Program-made: the position numbers and the translations under genes
The notes under the pieces: model-generated
What the model was told of the DNA's origin: nothing
Database searches by the model: none
The model's input: only the letters and a program-made list of their open reading frames with translations
In this document: positions 29,193-37,419 of the stretch, in pieces
Layout: every line of letters begins with the position of its first letter
How positions within the stretch are numbered: position 1 is the stretch's first letter
NCBI GenBank assembly: GCA_020351875.1
Contig: CP070671.1
Location: 1,580,887 to 1,644,886, forward strand
From: Chromatiales bacterium
Lineage (GTDB): Bacteria > Pseudomonadota > Gammaproteobacteria > Steroidobacterales > GCA-2729495
Direction: 5' to 3'
Length of the DNA stretch: 64,000 nucleotides

Positions 29193-29906
29193 GAAAGCTT
29201 GCTTCTTTTTCCCGATGATGCGGTCGCGGGCTTTCCAGAACAGGCTGGCCGGATTGCAGACCACGATGAAGATGCGTCGCAGCCGGTCTTCCGGGCAGTT
29301 GATGGGCCGCACGGCGTGCCATGCGTGATCGGTGCGCTTCATGATGGCGCTGTAGTTGCCGATGCTCTGGAACGCGATCTCGCCCTTGAACTCGCTCAGT
29401 TCCGGCGCGGACTTGAAGTCCAGCTTGCCCCCGTCGTCCAGTGCCAGCGTTTCGCCACCCCAGCTGGGGTCCCAGTCGTCTTCACTGTTGAAATAGAACA
29501 GGTGCGAGCCTTTCTCCCGCGACGAGTCGGTGTGCGGTGACACCGAGCAGCCGCTCGGCGTGTAGTGCCAGTGGAAGCGGAACTCGATTTTCGGGGCCCG
29601 CAGTAACCGCGCGATATTCTCGCGATAGCGGGCGCTGCGCAGCTCGGCGATGAATTCCTGCCACGGCACGGGGACCTGCGTGTCGGGTTTGTACTCCAAA
29701 GAATACCGGTCGTGCGGCTCCTGGCCCGCGAGCCGCTCTTCGCCAAAGCGGGTATCGAAGGTCGCGATATCCGGCATGTTCTCCAGCAGGCGTTCGAAGC
29801 CCGAGTCTGTCAGCAGCCCTTTCCGGTTCGCAAAAGGGTAGGGCTTGACCGCCTCGAATTCCTCGACGGAAATCGATTCCAGTTGTTCCCAGTCGATGTA
29901 GCTCAC
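29190..29906 (-). CDS. 2-oxoglutarate/Fe(II)-dependent oxygenase-like protein
   Basis: Product of 238 residues with the jelly-roll oxygenase signature: His125-x-Asp127 in SVSPHTDSSREKGSHLFYF, a distal His in DHAWHAVRP (His197 best fits) and Arg at 208-211 for 2-oxoglutarate. It probably hydroxylates a small molecule, peptide or sugar; the substrate is unknown. The GTG at 29906 is chosen because GAGG lies five bases upstream; the frame runs on upstream into the neighbouring gene. It is third in an operon after a sulfotransferase and a glycosyltransferase. Confidence 0.78.
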   Translation of the reverse strand: MSYIDWEQLESISVEEFEAVKPYPFANRKGLLTDSGFERLLENMPDIATFDTRFGEERLAGQEPHDRYSLEYKPDTQVPVPWQEFIAELRSARYRENIARLLRAPKIEFRFHWHYTPSGCSVSPHTDSSREKGSHLFYFNSEDDWDPSWGGETLALDDGGKLDFKSAPELSEFKGEIAFQSIGNYSAIMKRTDHAWHAVRPINCPEDRLRRIFIVVCNPASLFWKARDRIIGKKKQAF

Positions 29907-29913
29907 ATTTACC

Positions 29914-30819
29914 TCAGGCTGTTGCCACCGATCGCTGTTCCACCAGTTGCAGTGCGTCGTGGCGCACGTGATTCTTTTGCATCTCATCGCGCACGACGGC
30001 CTCGTCGATCACGCCGCGGTCCAGGCACTCCCGCAGCAGGTCGAAGAAGAACTGTTCCTGGCGCTGGTCCGGGTGGGGCTGGTACTTGCCGAGCAGCGCG
30101 TACTCGCCCAGCAGGCCGGCCCGCCACTGGTTCAGCTTGTGCAGCACCGGGTACTTCTTCAGCTTGTCGGCCGGGGTGTAGTCCACCGGCAGGCCGGTCT
30201 TCCACGGCTGCGTCTTGCGCTTCGTGTTGTGCAGGAGCTTCGTGGCCCCCGTGAGCCGGTCAAAGTCGTTCCACTCGTCTTCCAGCACGCCGATGTTCTG
30301 CCGGTCTTCGTGCTCCAGCACGATCCAGTCCTTGTAGTCGCGCTCGAAATGGAACAACTCGTCGAATTCCTGTTCGGTTTGCCAGTGCTCCAGGCGCGCG
30401 CAGTCCAGCAGCATCACGCTGGTGGCAATCTGCGCGGCCTTCTCGGGCTTGTGGGACCGCCGGCGGCCCATGACCGCGGTGCCCTGCATGTCCCGGTTCA
30501 GCAGCTCGTTGATATCGCCCACCGCAAACACGTCGGGGTCGATCACCACCGCGCGGCCCTGGTAGCCCATCAGCTTGGGCGGCATGAAGCGCAGCGGTGT
30601 GAAGGACTGCAGGTCGTCCATGCGCCACACGCGCGACACGCCCCCGCGCAGGAAGGCCTGGCCTTCTTTCGCGGCCAGGAACGGGAAATCGCGCACGTGC
30701 ATGATTTCCACGTCGAAGGCGTCCGGATCGGCCGACTGGCGTTTCAGGGAATACGCGGACACCAGCGCGCCGAGCCACTGGCGTTCATTCGTCTGGATGA
30801 AGATCTTGCCACTTCTCAT
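29914..30819 (-). CDS. Glycosyltransferase-like protein (GT-A, DXD)
   Basis: Product of 301 residues. The N-terminal part has a Rossmann-like pattern (GKIFIQTNERQWLGALVSAYSL) and a DXD motif as Asp94-Pro-Asp96 in GRAVVIDPDVFAVGDINELL, as in GT8-like enzymes that bind a nucleotide sugar through a metal. The NIGVLEDEWND stretch is also of the type seen in acceptor loops. No signal peptide is evident, so it should act in the cytoplasm. The ATG overlaps the sulfotransferase stop by four bases. Family placement is tentative. Confidence 0.65.
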   Translation of the reverse strand: MRSGKIFIQTNERQWLGALVSAYSLKRQSADPDAFDVEIMHVRDFPFLAAKEGQAFLRGGVSRVWRMDDLQSFTPLRFMPPKLMGYQGRAVVIDPDVFAVGDINELLNRDMQGTAVMGRRRSHKPEKAAQIATSVMLLDCARLEHWQTEQEFDELFHFERDYKDWIVLEHEDRQNIGVLEDEWNDFDRLTGATKLLHNTKRKTQPWKTGLPVDYTPADKLKKYPVLHKLNQWRAGLLGEYALLGKYQPHPDQRQEQFFFDLLRECLDRGVIDEAVVRDEMQKNHVRHDALQLVEQRSVATA

Positions 30820-31769
30820 GCTGATGTCCCCGTGGCAGCAGTTGCCGGCGCCGGGGACTCGGTGGACGTGTAGCCGAAGCCCGGCAACAGGTCCTGGTCC
30901 ACCGTCGCGTCGATCGCGGCAATCTGCTCGTCGTCGAAATAATCGCGGTACCCACCGACCTTCGCCTTGCGTACCTTGTAGGAGTCCGGGTTGCTGGCAT
31001 CGCGCGGCTGGAGTCGGCTGCCGCTGCGCCAGAAGTGGTCTTGCGCCTCCATCTTGCGGAGGTTTTCAACGGACGCGAACTCGACCGCCTCGGCGACAAT
31101 GCCGGGGTCGACCGCCTCGCCGAGAAATTCCATCAGGCGACCGAGTTCCCGTTCCGGGTGGCTGCGCAGGTCTTCGTAACGCACGATCAGCAGCTGCTTG
31201 ATACGCGGCAGCTCTTCGGTCCACTTGTTCAGCGCGCCGATAATGCGCTGCATGCCCTGCTGTTCCTTCATCACGAAGTCGTAGATCGAGACGTCCGCGC
31301 CGTCTTCCGGGTAACGGTTCAAGGTCTTCTTGTACGGCCGCATCCGGTACTTCCACTGGAAAAACTGCGACACCGCTACGTCCTGGGGCTTGCGCACCAG
31401 CAGCACCACCTTGCGGTCGTAGAAGTCCTCCAGCGTGTCCGGGTGGCCGAGGTACCGCCGCAGGTAGTTGTCGTGCGTGAAGAAAATCTTCGGGATCGGC
31501 CGCTGCAGCTTGTGGAAATTGTCGAAGCCCATGATGATGCCTTCCGGCAGCCGGTAGGCCTGCTGGAAGTACCGGGAAATCATCACGCGCACCCAGGTGC
31601 GGCCGCTCTTGCCGTAGGACGCAAACACGTAGTCGCAGCGGCTGAACTTCCAGAAGTCTTCGCGGCCCCGGCGCCAGCGCTCGAGATCGTGGCCGGTTTC
31701 CTGCGAGACGAACAGTGAGACGAAACGCACAAACCACTTCGTCAGGCGCTTGGCAATCAGGTGAATCAT
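30816..31769 (-). CDS. Sulfotransferase family protein
   Basis: Predicted PAPS-dependent sulfotransferase of 317 residues. The 5'-phosphosulfate loop is SYGKSGRTWVRVMI (about 51-64), the 3'-phosphate region LLVRKPQDVAVSQFFQW (about 124-140), and a C-terminal KVGGYRDYF near 270 corresponds to the family's RKGxxGDWKxxF. It is the first gene of a three-gene operon with a glycosyltransferase and an oxygenase. The sulfated product, perhaps a glycan or lipid, cannot be named. Confidence 0.82.
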   Translation of the reverse strand: MIHLIAKRLTKWFVRFVSLFVSQETGHDLERWRRGREDFWKFSRCDYVFASYGKSGRTWVRVMISRYFQQAYRLPEGIIMGFDNFHKLQRPIPKIFFTHDNYLRRYLGHPDTLEDFYDRKVVLLVRKPQDVAVSQFFQWKYRMRPYKKTLNRYPEDGADVSIYDFVMKEQQGMQRIIGALNKWTEELPRIKQLLIVRYEDLRSHPERELGRLMEFLGEAVDPGIVAEAVEFASVENLRKMEAQDHFWRSGSRLQPRDASNPDSYKVRKAKVGGYRDYFDDEQIAAIDATVDQDLLPGFGYTSTESPAPATAATGTSA

Positions 31770-32048
31770 AGTTGCTGGGGGACCGGCAGCCGGGCTGCCG
31801 AGTGACGCGGCACTGGGGTTCCAGGCGCTAATTCTAATTGAACAATTGGCCGTTGCCGAGACTCGCTGCGGCCAGGCTTTCCGCCCGGGTCTCCGGTGCC
31901 CGGGCGCAGCAATACCGCGGGCGCGGCGCCGGCCGCGTGCGGGCCGCGGTCGCCGGGCTCCTGCCGTTGCGGGTCGTCGTGCCGGCGGGCGGCAATGCTA
32001 AGCTCCCGGGGCGTTTTGGCGACCGGCCAGGAGACCAGGAAACACCGC

Positions 32049-33989
32049 GTGGGGACCAGGAAGTCGTCAGCAAACCCGGGCCTGAATATTTCCCGGCGTG
32101 ATTTCCTCAACGGCGCCGCCCTGGGGGCCGGCGGTGTGTTGCTGGGTGCGGCTGCCCCGGCTGCGGCGCAGCAGGCGTTCCGGGCCCGCAGACCGTCGCT
32201 GGCGCCGGACTGGTACGGCTATGGCGGCGTCGGTGACTATCGACTGTCCCACGGCAATACCCCGGAGGTCGTCGCCGCCGCCCATCGCCTGAGAGACGGC
32301 GAGTTTCCCGCCAGCCTGGATGGCCTCGGCGACGTCGAAGACTACGACCTGGTGATCGTGGGCGGTGGCCTGGCCGGCCTGGGCGCCGCGCTGGAGTACG
32401 TGAAGACGCGACAGTCGGGCCAGACCTGCCTGCTGCTGGACAATCACCCGATCTTCGGCGGTGAAGCGAAGGAAAACGAGTTCAACGTCGACGGCACCCG
32501 CCTGCTTGCGCCGCAGGGGGCAAACGGCTTCTTCGTGCCCCCGGCGGTCAGCGACCCGGAGCGGGCATCGGGTGATGCGCGTTACTACGCCGAACTGGAC
32601 CTGCCGAGGGAATTCAAGCTGCAGGACTGGCCGGCGGACAATGAGCCGCTGAGATTCTGCGCCGACAACTACGGTTACCTGGTGCGGGGCCTGCAGGACA
32701 ACACCAGTGTCGGGCATTACTTCCGGGGCGGTGAGACGGCGCCCGGCACGTGGGCCGTCGACATGTGGCGGCAACGCCTGGCCAACGCGCCGCTGTCGGC
32801 TGCCAGTCGCAAGGGCCTGTGGCAGTGGTACCAGGCGGGCGCGACCCGGCGCTTTGACTCCGATGCGGCGGCGATCGCCTACCTGGATACGATGTCTTAC
32901 GCAGCTTTCCTGGAAAATGAACTGCAGATGCGTCCGGAGGCCGCAGCGGCCGGCGATCTGTTCATGGCTTCCGCCTGCGGGCTCGGCAGCGATGCGGTGT
33001 CCGCCTATGCCGCCTACCAGCTGCCGATGCCCGGGTTGTCGGACATGCCGCCCGCGAGCCTGAAGCGTTATTCATTCCCTGGTGGTAACTCCGGTTACGC
33101 GCGCTATTTCCTGAAGCGGCTCATTCCCGATGCGATCGCCGGACAGGTTGAGTTCGAAGACATCATCACGGGCCGCATCAACTTCGCTGCCCTCGACCGG
33201 GCCGGGCAGCCCCTGCGCATGCGGTTGAGCTCCACGGTGCTCAGAGTCGCGCACGACGGCGAACCGGGTGCCGCGGACACGGTCAGCATCGTCTATACCC
33301 GCGACGGTGAGATCCGCGGGGTCCGCGCGAAGGCGGTGGTGATGGCGACGGGCGGCTGGATGAATCGTTACGTGGTCCGGGACCTGCCGGCGGCGTACCG
33401 AGAGGCCTACGAACAGTTTCAGCACGTGCCCTTCCTGGTGGCGAATGTTGCGCTGACCAATTGGCAATTCCTGTACAAGCTGGGTATCACGGCCGCGATC
33501 TGGGATCGTGGCGAGGATGATTTCGGCTACACGTGCAACATTCGCAACCCGATGCAGGTGGGTGACTACCGGCCGCCGCTGGATCCCGGGCAGCCCATTG
33601 TGCTGTCGTTCTACACGCCCTTTTTCTATCCCGGGCTGCCCGTCAAGGCTCAGTGTGTCAGGGGCCGCACCGAGCTGTTGTCCACGACTTATGCGCAGTA
33701 CGAGGAGAAGATCCTCGCGCAGATGCAGAAGCTGTTCGGGTCAGCGGGTTTCGAGCCGCGCCGGGACGTGGCCGGGATCATCCTGAACCGCTGGGGCCAC
33801 GCGTACTCGGTGCCGTTCCCGGGCTTCTACGGTGGCGCGTCGGGTCGTGCACCGCGGGATGTGATTCGGCAACACTATGGCCGCATCGCCTTCGGGCACT
33901 CCGAACTCGACGGTCTGCAGCACTGGGGTCCGGCGGCCGACGAAGGGCGGCGGGCGTTTACCCAGGTGCGCGACGCGCTGCAGGGCTAG
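32049..33989 (+). CDS. Tat-exported FAD-dependent oxidoreductase, spermidine dehydrogenase-like
   Basis: Product of about 646 residues with a twin-arginine signal (SRRDFLNGAALGAGG, then LLGAAAPAAAQQ) and a dinucleotide-binding motif DLVIVGGGLAGLGAALEY, followed by FGGEAKENEF. The Tat signal, this FAD region and the overall length resemble bacterial spermidine dehydrogenase (SpdH), a periplasmic haem/FAD enzyme, but the substrate is not certain. I chose the GTG at 32049, with AGGA upstream and a compact Tat signal; an ATG at 31995 would add 18 residues. It stands alone, between divergent and convergent neighbours. Confidence 0.7.
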   Translation: MGTRKSSANPGLNISRRDFLNGAALGAGGVLLGAAAPAAAQQAFRARRPSLAPDWYGYGGVGDYRLSHGNTPEVVAAAHRLRDGEFPASLDGLGDVEDYDLVIVGGGLAGLGAALEYVKTRQSGQTCLLLDNHPIFGGEAKENEFNVDGTRLLAPQGANGFFVPPAVSDPERASGDARYYAELDLPREFKLQDWPADNEPLRFCADNYGYLVRGLQDNTSVGHYFRGGETAPGTWAVDMWRQRLANAPLSAASRKGLWQWYQAGATRRFDSDAAAIAYLDTMSYAAFLENELQMRPEAAAAGDLFMASACGLGSDAVSAYAAYQLPMPGLSDMPPASLKRYSFPGGNSGYARYFLKRLIPDAIAGQVEFEDIITGRINFAALDRAGQPLRMRLSSTVLRVAHDGEPGAADTVSIVYTRDGEIRGVRAKAVVMATGGWMNRYVVRDLPAAYREAYEQFQHVPFLVANVALTNWQFLYKLGITAAIWDRGEDDFGYTCNIRNPMQVGDYRPPLDPGQPIVLSFYTPFFYPGLPVKAQCVRGRTELLSTTYAQYEEKILAQMQKLFGSAGFEPRRDVAGIILNRWGHAYSVPFPGFYGGASGRAPRDVIRQHYGRIAFGHSELDGLQHWGPAADEGRRAFTQVRDALQG

Positions 33990-33993
33990 AGAA

Positions 33994-34077
33994 TTCCGGG
34001 GACAGTTGACTTATATCCGGCACAAGGCAACCCGCTGCGCTGCCGAGCGAAACGATATAAGTCAACTGTCCCCGGAA
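33994..34077. repeat. Inverted-repeat element with perfect 24-bp arms
   Basis: The arm at 33994-34017 (core CCGGGGACAGTTGACTTATA) is the exact reverse complement of 34054-34077. The 36-base centre holds a further CGGCA/TGCCG pair (34018-34022 and 34041-34045). It fills the gap between two convergent genes and ends seven bases before the stop of the next one. The layout resembles a REP/MITE-type non-autonomous element or a bidirectional terminator. A degenerate single arm occurs at 61454-61472. Confidence 0.85.
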
Positions 34078-34084
34078 ATTGCGG

Positions 34085-34633
34085 TCAGTCGGCGCCAATG
34101 CTGGCCTCCAGCGAGCTCGCGTAGCCGTCGTCCCGGATGCGGGGCCCGGCGCCGATCAGGTAGTCTGCGTCCGCTTCGATGCCCAGTGTCGACACGATGC
34201 GGTTCATGAAATTGAACAGGCAGGTCACCAGCACCGCGTCCTCGATCGCTTCGTCGTCCCAGCCGGCTGCGTACACTGCCTTGAAGTCCTCGTCCGTGAC
34301 CTTGTAGGCTGCTTCCGTGGTCTTGCGGCACAGCGCGAACAGCGGTTTGAGCTTGTCGTCGATATCGGCATTGGCCAGATCATGCTGGCAGTCCTTCGCC
34401 AGTTCGCCGGCAATGCCATAGGCCTTCACCGCTTCATTGTGCACGTCGTGGCAGTACGGGCACGCATTCAGCGCCGACACGAAGGCGCCGAGCAGTTCAC
34501 GGTCGCCGCGCGACAGCGCCGACGGCCCGCGCATGATCTGCTCGCAGGTCTGCACGAAGGGCTGGAACGTGTCCGGGCGCCGGGCGAACAGTTCGTACAC
34601 CTTGGCGTCGTCAGGCAGGGACTTCAGTCGCAT
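34085..34633 (-). CDS. Carboxymuconolactone decarboxylase/AhpD-like protein
   Basis: All-helical protein of 182 residues with the AhpD-type active site Cys58-x2-Cys61-x3-His65 (NACPYCHDVHNEAV). Members are peroxidase-related thiol-disulfide proteins; the C-x2-C-x3-H motif argues for redox activity rather than true decarboxylation of carboxymuconolactone. It is last in a minus-strand series behind an NSS transporter, a UbiD gene and an MFS carrier, and may protect against oxidative by-products. Confidence 0.82.
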   Translation of the reverse strand: MRLKSLPDDAKVYELFARRPDTFQPFVQTCEQIMRGPSALSRGDRELLGAFVSALNACPYCHDVHNEAVKAYGIAGELAKDCQHDLANADIDDKLKPLFALCRKTTEAAYKVTDEDFKAVYAAGWDDEAIEDAVLVTCLFNFMNRIVSTLGIEADADYLIGAGPRIRDDGYASSLEASIGAD

Positions 34634-34669
34634 GGTTATTCGCCTCCGGTCGATCAGGAGTCAGGATTA

Positions 34670-36052
34670 TCACACACCGAGGTTGTTCCGGATCGCGGTC
34701 ACCAGCACGATAAAAATCGCCACCGGCGCGACAAAGCGCGTCGCGAAACGCCACAGCCGGAAGGCCGGCGAGTCGGACAAGCCGAGTTCTCCCATCACGG
34801 TCTCGCGCGACATCATCCAGGCGACAAAGATGGCCATCACCAGCGCATTGGTCGGCAGCATCAGGTTCGCAATCAGGAAATCGAGCAGGTCGAAGATGCC
34901 TTTGTCGGCGAGTAACGGGATCACGGCGAGCGGCCGCACGTCGCGCCACACGTTGAAAGACAGCGCGACCACGATGCCCAGCAGCCAGGCCAGCAGGCCG
35001 GCCACCGGCGCCATCCACCGGCGTTGCCAGCCGCGTTGTTCGGACAACCACGCGACTGTGGGCTCCAGCATGCTCACGGTGCTGGTGAAGGCCGCAAACG
35101 CGAGCAGCATGAAGAACAGTGCGCCGACGACCTGGCCGCCGGGCATCGCGCCGAAGGCCACCGGCAGGGACTGGAACATCAGGCCCGGGCCGCCGTCGGC
35201 CGGAAAGCCGTAGGCAAACACGATCGGGAAGATCGCGAGGCCCGACAGCAGGGCCACGCCGGAATCGGCCAGGCAGATCGCCACGCACGCGCGGGGAATG
35301 GAAATGGAGCCCGGCAGGTAGGCGCCGTAGGTAATCAGGTAGCCGCCGCCCACACTCAGTGAGAAAAAAGCCTGCCCGAGCGCCATCAGCACCATCGGCA
35401 CGCTGACCTGCGAGAAATCCGGCTGGAACAGGAATTCGACGGCGCGACCGAACTCCGCGGTCAGCATGCCGTAGCCCACCATGATCAGCAGGATCAGGAA
35501 CAGCCCGGGCATCAGCAGTTTCGCCACCACTTCCAGCCCCCGGCGCACGCCGCGTGCGACGACGAGGGTCGTCAGGCTGATGAAGATCGTGTGCCACAGA
35601 ATCAGGCGCAGCGGTGAGGCCATCAGGCCGGCGAACACGGCGCTCGAGCGCTCCGCGTCCAGTGATTCGAACAGGCCCAGCAACGCCCGGCCGATGTACT
35701 CGAGCGACCAGCTCGCGACCACGCTGTAAAAAGACAGCGCGAGCAGCGGCATCACCACCGACATCCAGCCGATGACAACCCACCCGCGGCTCCGCTGCTC
35801 TTCCCGTGTCACGATTCGCAGCGTGTTCACCGGGCTCGCGTGACCGCGGCGCCCGAGCAGCAGTTCCGCCATGGCGATCGGGATCCCGATCACGATCACG
35901 AAGCCGAGATAGATCAGTACGAAGGCGCCGCCCCCGTTTTCACCGGCGACGAAGGAGAAACGCCAGATATTGCCGAGACCGACCGCGGCACCGATGGTGG
36001 CGAGCAGGAACGCGGTGCGGGAGGACCAGGTCTGGTGACTAGTGCCGGCCAT
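34670..36052 (-). CDS. Sodium-dependent transporter, NSS (SNF) family
   Basis: Sodium-coupled symporter of amino acids or amines in the inner membrane. The 460-residue protein begins with the family's first helix, AFLLATIGAAVGLGNIWRF and GENGGGAFVLIY, which holds sodium and substrate ligands; about 11-12 hydrophobic segments follow. GQAFFSLSVGGGYLITYGAY is the typical helix 6 region. Bacterial members carry tryptophan, leucine, tyrosine and similar substrates; this one cannot be assigned. The gap to the UbiD gene is 50 bases. Confidence 0.92.
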   Translation of the reverse strand: MAGTSHQTWSSRTAFLLATIGAAVGLGNIWRFSFVAGENGGGAFVLIYLGFVIVIGIPIAMAELLLGRRGHASPVNTLRIVTREEQRSRGWVVIGWMSVVMPLLALSFYSVVASWSLEYIGRALLGLFESLDAERSSAVFAGLMASPLRLILWHTIFISLTTLVVARGVRRGLEVVAKLLMPGLFLILLIMVGYGMLTAEFGRAVEFLFQPDFSQVSVPMVLMALGQAFFSLSVGGGYLITYGAYLPGSISIPRACVAICLADSGVALLSGLAIFPIVFAYGFPADGGPGLMFQSLPVAFGAMPGGQVVGALFFMLLAFAAFTSTVSMLEPTVAWLSEQRGWQRRWMAPVAGLLAWLLGIVVALSFNVWRDVRPLAVIPLLADKGIFDLLDFLIANLMLPTNALVMAIFVAWMMSRETVMGELGLSDSPAFRLWRFATRFVAPVAIFIVLVTAIRNNLGV

Positions 36053-36102
36053 GGGTCATCCGCGGTGCAGCGGTGTTCGACAGCCCCGGGAGCGGGGCCC
36101 GC

Positions 36103-37419
36103 TCACAGGTAGTCATCGGGATCGATGTCCTCCACGCCCGGTATGCTTTTCTTCACGAACTCGTCGCTGCGGCCGAAGGGCCGGGTGGCATCGATGCCCA
36201 CGCGCCCCCAGTGGTCCCGGTGCGGGTCGCGGTAGAAGCCCGGCACGTCGTCGATCACCATCACGCGATGGTCGACCCGGCCCCGGTTGACGAAGGCCCG
36301 GATGGCTGCAGCAATGTCCGCCGGATCGTCGTCTTCGTCCACCACGATGCACAATTTGTTGTAGTCCATGTCGGCGCTGAACGCGGCCAGCAGCACCTGG
36401 CGCGCGTGGCCTTCATAGGCCTGGCGGATCCGGATCGTGGTGTTCATGAATCCGGGCGCGCAGCTCACGTCGAGGATGCCCGGCAGGCGCGCATCGAGGT
36501 GGGCGAAGGTCTTGGCCGCATTCACGGCCTGCATCGGCACGTGGTCTTCGGCCGAGCCGCACAGGATGCTGTGAAAGACGGCATCCGGCTGCCAGTACAC
36601 CGCGGTGACTTCGAACACCGGGTTCTCTGCTTCCGGCACGTAGTAACCGAGAAACTCGCCGAAGGGGCCCTCGGACCGGCGCTCATGGGGCAGGAAGCGG
36701 CCTTCGACGACCACCTGGCTGCTGGCGGGTACCGGCAGGTCCACCGTGGTCCCCTGGTAGCTCGCGATGGCGGTGCCGGCGAGTGTCGCCGCAAGGTCCA
36801 GTTCACTGGCCCCTTCCGGGATCGACGCACACGCGCCCATGAAAATCTCGGGTGCGGCGCCGAGCAGCAGCACGGCTTCCAGCGGCTCGTCGCGGGCTTC
36901 CGCCGCGCGATAGTAAGCGGCCAGGTTGTGGGTATCGCCGAGACGGACGCGCAGTTCGCTGTCGCTGACATACATCGAGCGGTGAAAGGACAGATTCGGC
37001 GTGCCGGTATCCGGGTGCTTCGCCAGGTAGATCGCCGACGTGAAATACGGCCCCGCATCTTTCGCGTGATAGGTGAGCAGTGGCAGATCGCTCAATTTGC
37101 CGGCGACGAGCGTCGTTGGCCGCTCGACAGTGGCAATGGCGGCGCCCTGCGAGTCCGCGGCGCGGCTGACGAGTTCCGACCAGCGCCTGCAGAAGGTGTC
37201 GTCGCCGGCACCGGCAATATCGGCCACGCGCTCGCGGCTCGAATAGAGGTTCGTGACGACGGGGAGCTGTGTGCCCCGCACACTTTCGAACAGCAGGGCC
37301 GCATCACCGCGTTGCTGGAAGGCCCTGGTGACCGCCGCCAGTTAGTAGCGCGGGTCGATCTCGCGCCGGACGGTGACCAGTTCACCCCGCTGCTGCAGTT
37401 TCGCCAGGTAATCGCGCAT
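36103..37419 (-). pseudogene. UbiD-family decarboxylase interrupted by an in-frame TAA
   Basis: UbiD-type prenylated-FMN (de)carboxylase, about 438 codons. From the ATG at 37419 the frame reads MRDYLAKLQQRGELVTVRR, a standard UbiD start, and reaches codon 25 (DPRY); codon 26 is TAA (37344-37342), after which LAAVTRAFQQRGDAALLFE continues the family pattern. Glu is expected there, so one G-to-T change of GAA explains it. The ATG overlaps the MFS stop (TGATG), supporting 37419 as the original start. The rest is intact to DIDPDDYL. A GTG at 37281 could restart translation, losing 46 residues. It may be a real null allele or a sequence error. Confidence 0.82.

Noticed and set aside
37342-37344. 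TAA in ubiD as a recoded codon
   Set aside because: Known stop recoding uses UGA (selenocysteine) or UAG (pyrrolysine); a single G-to-T change or a read error is simpler.
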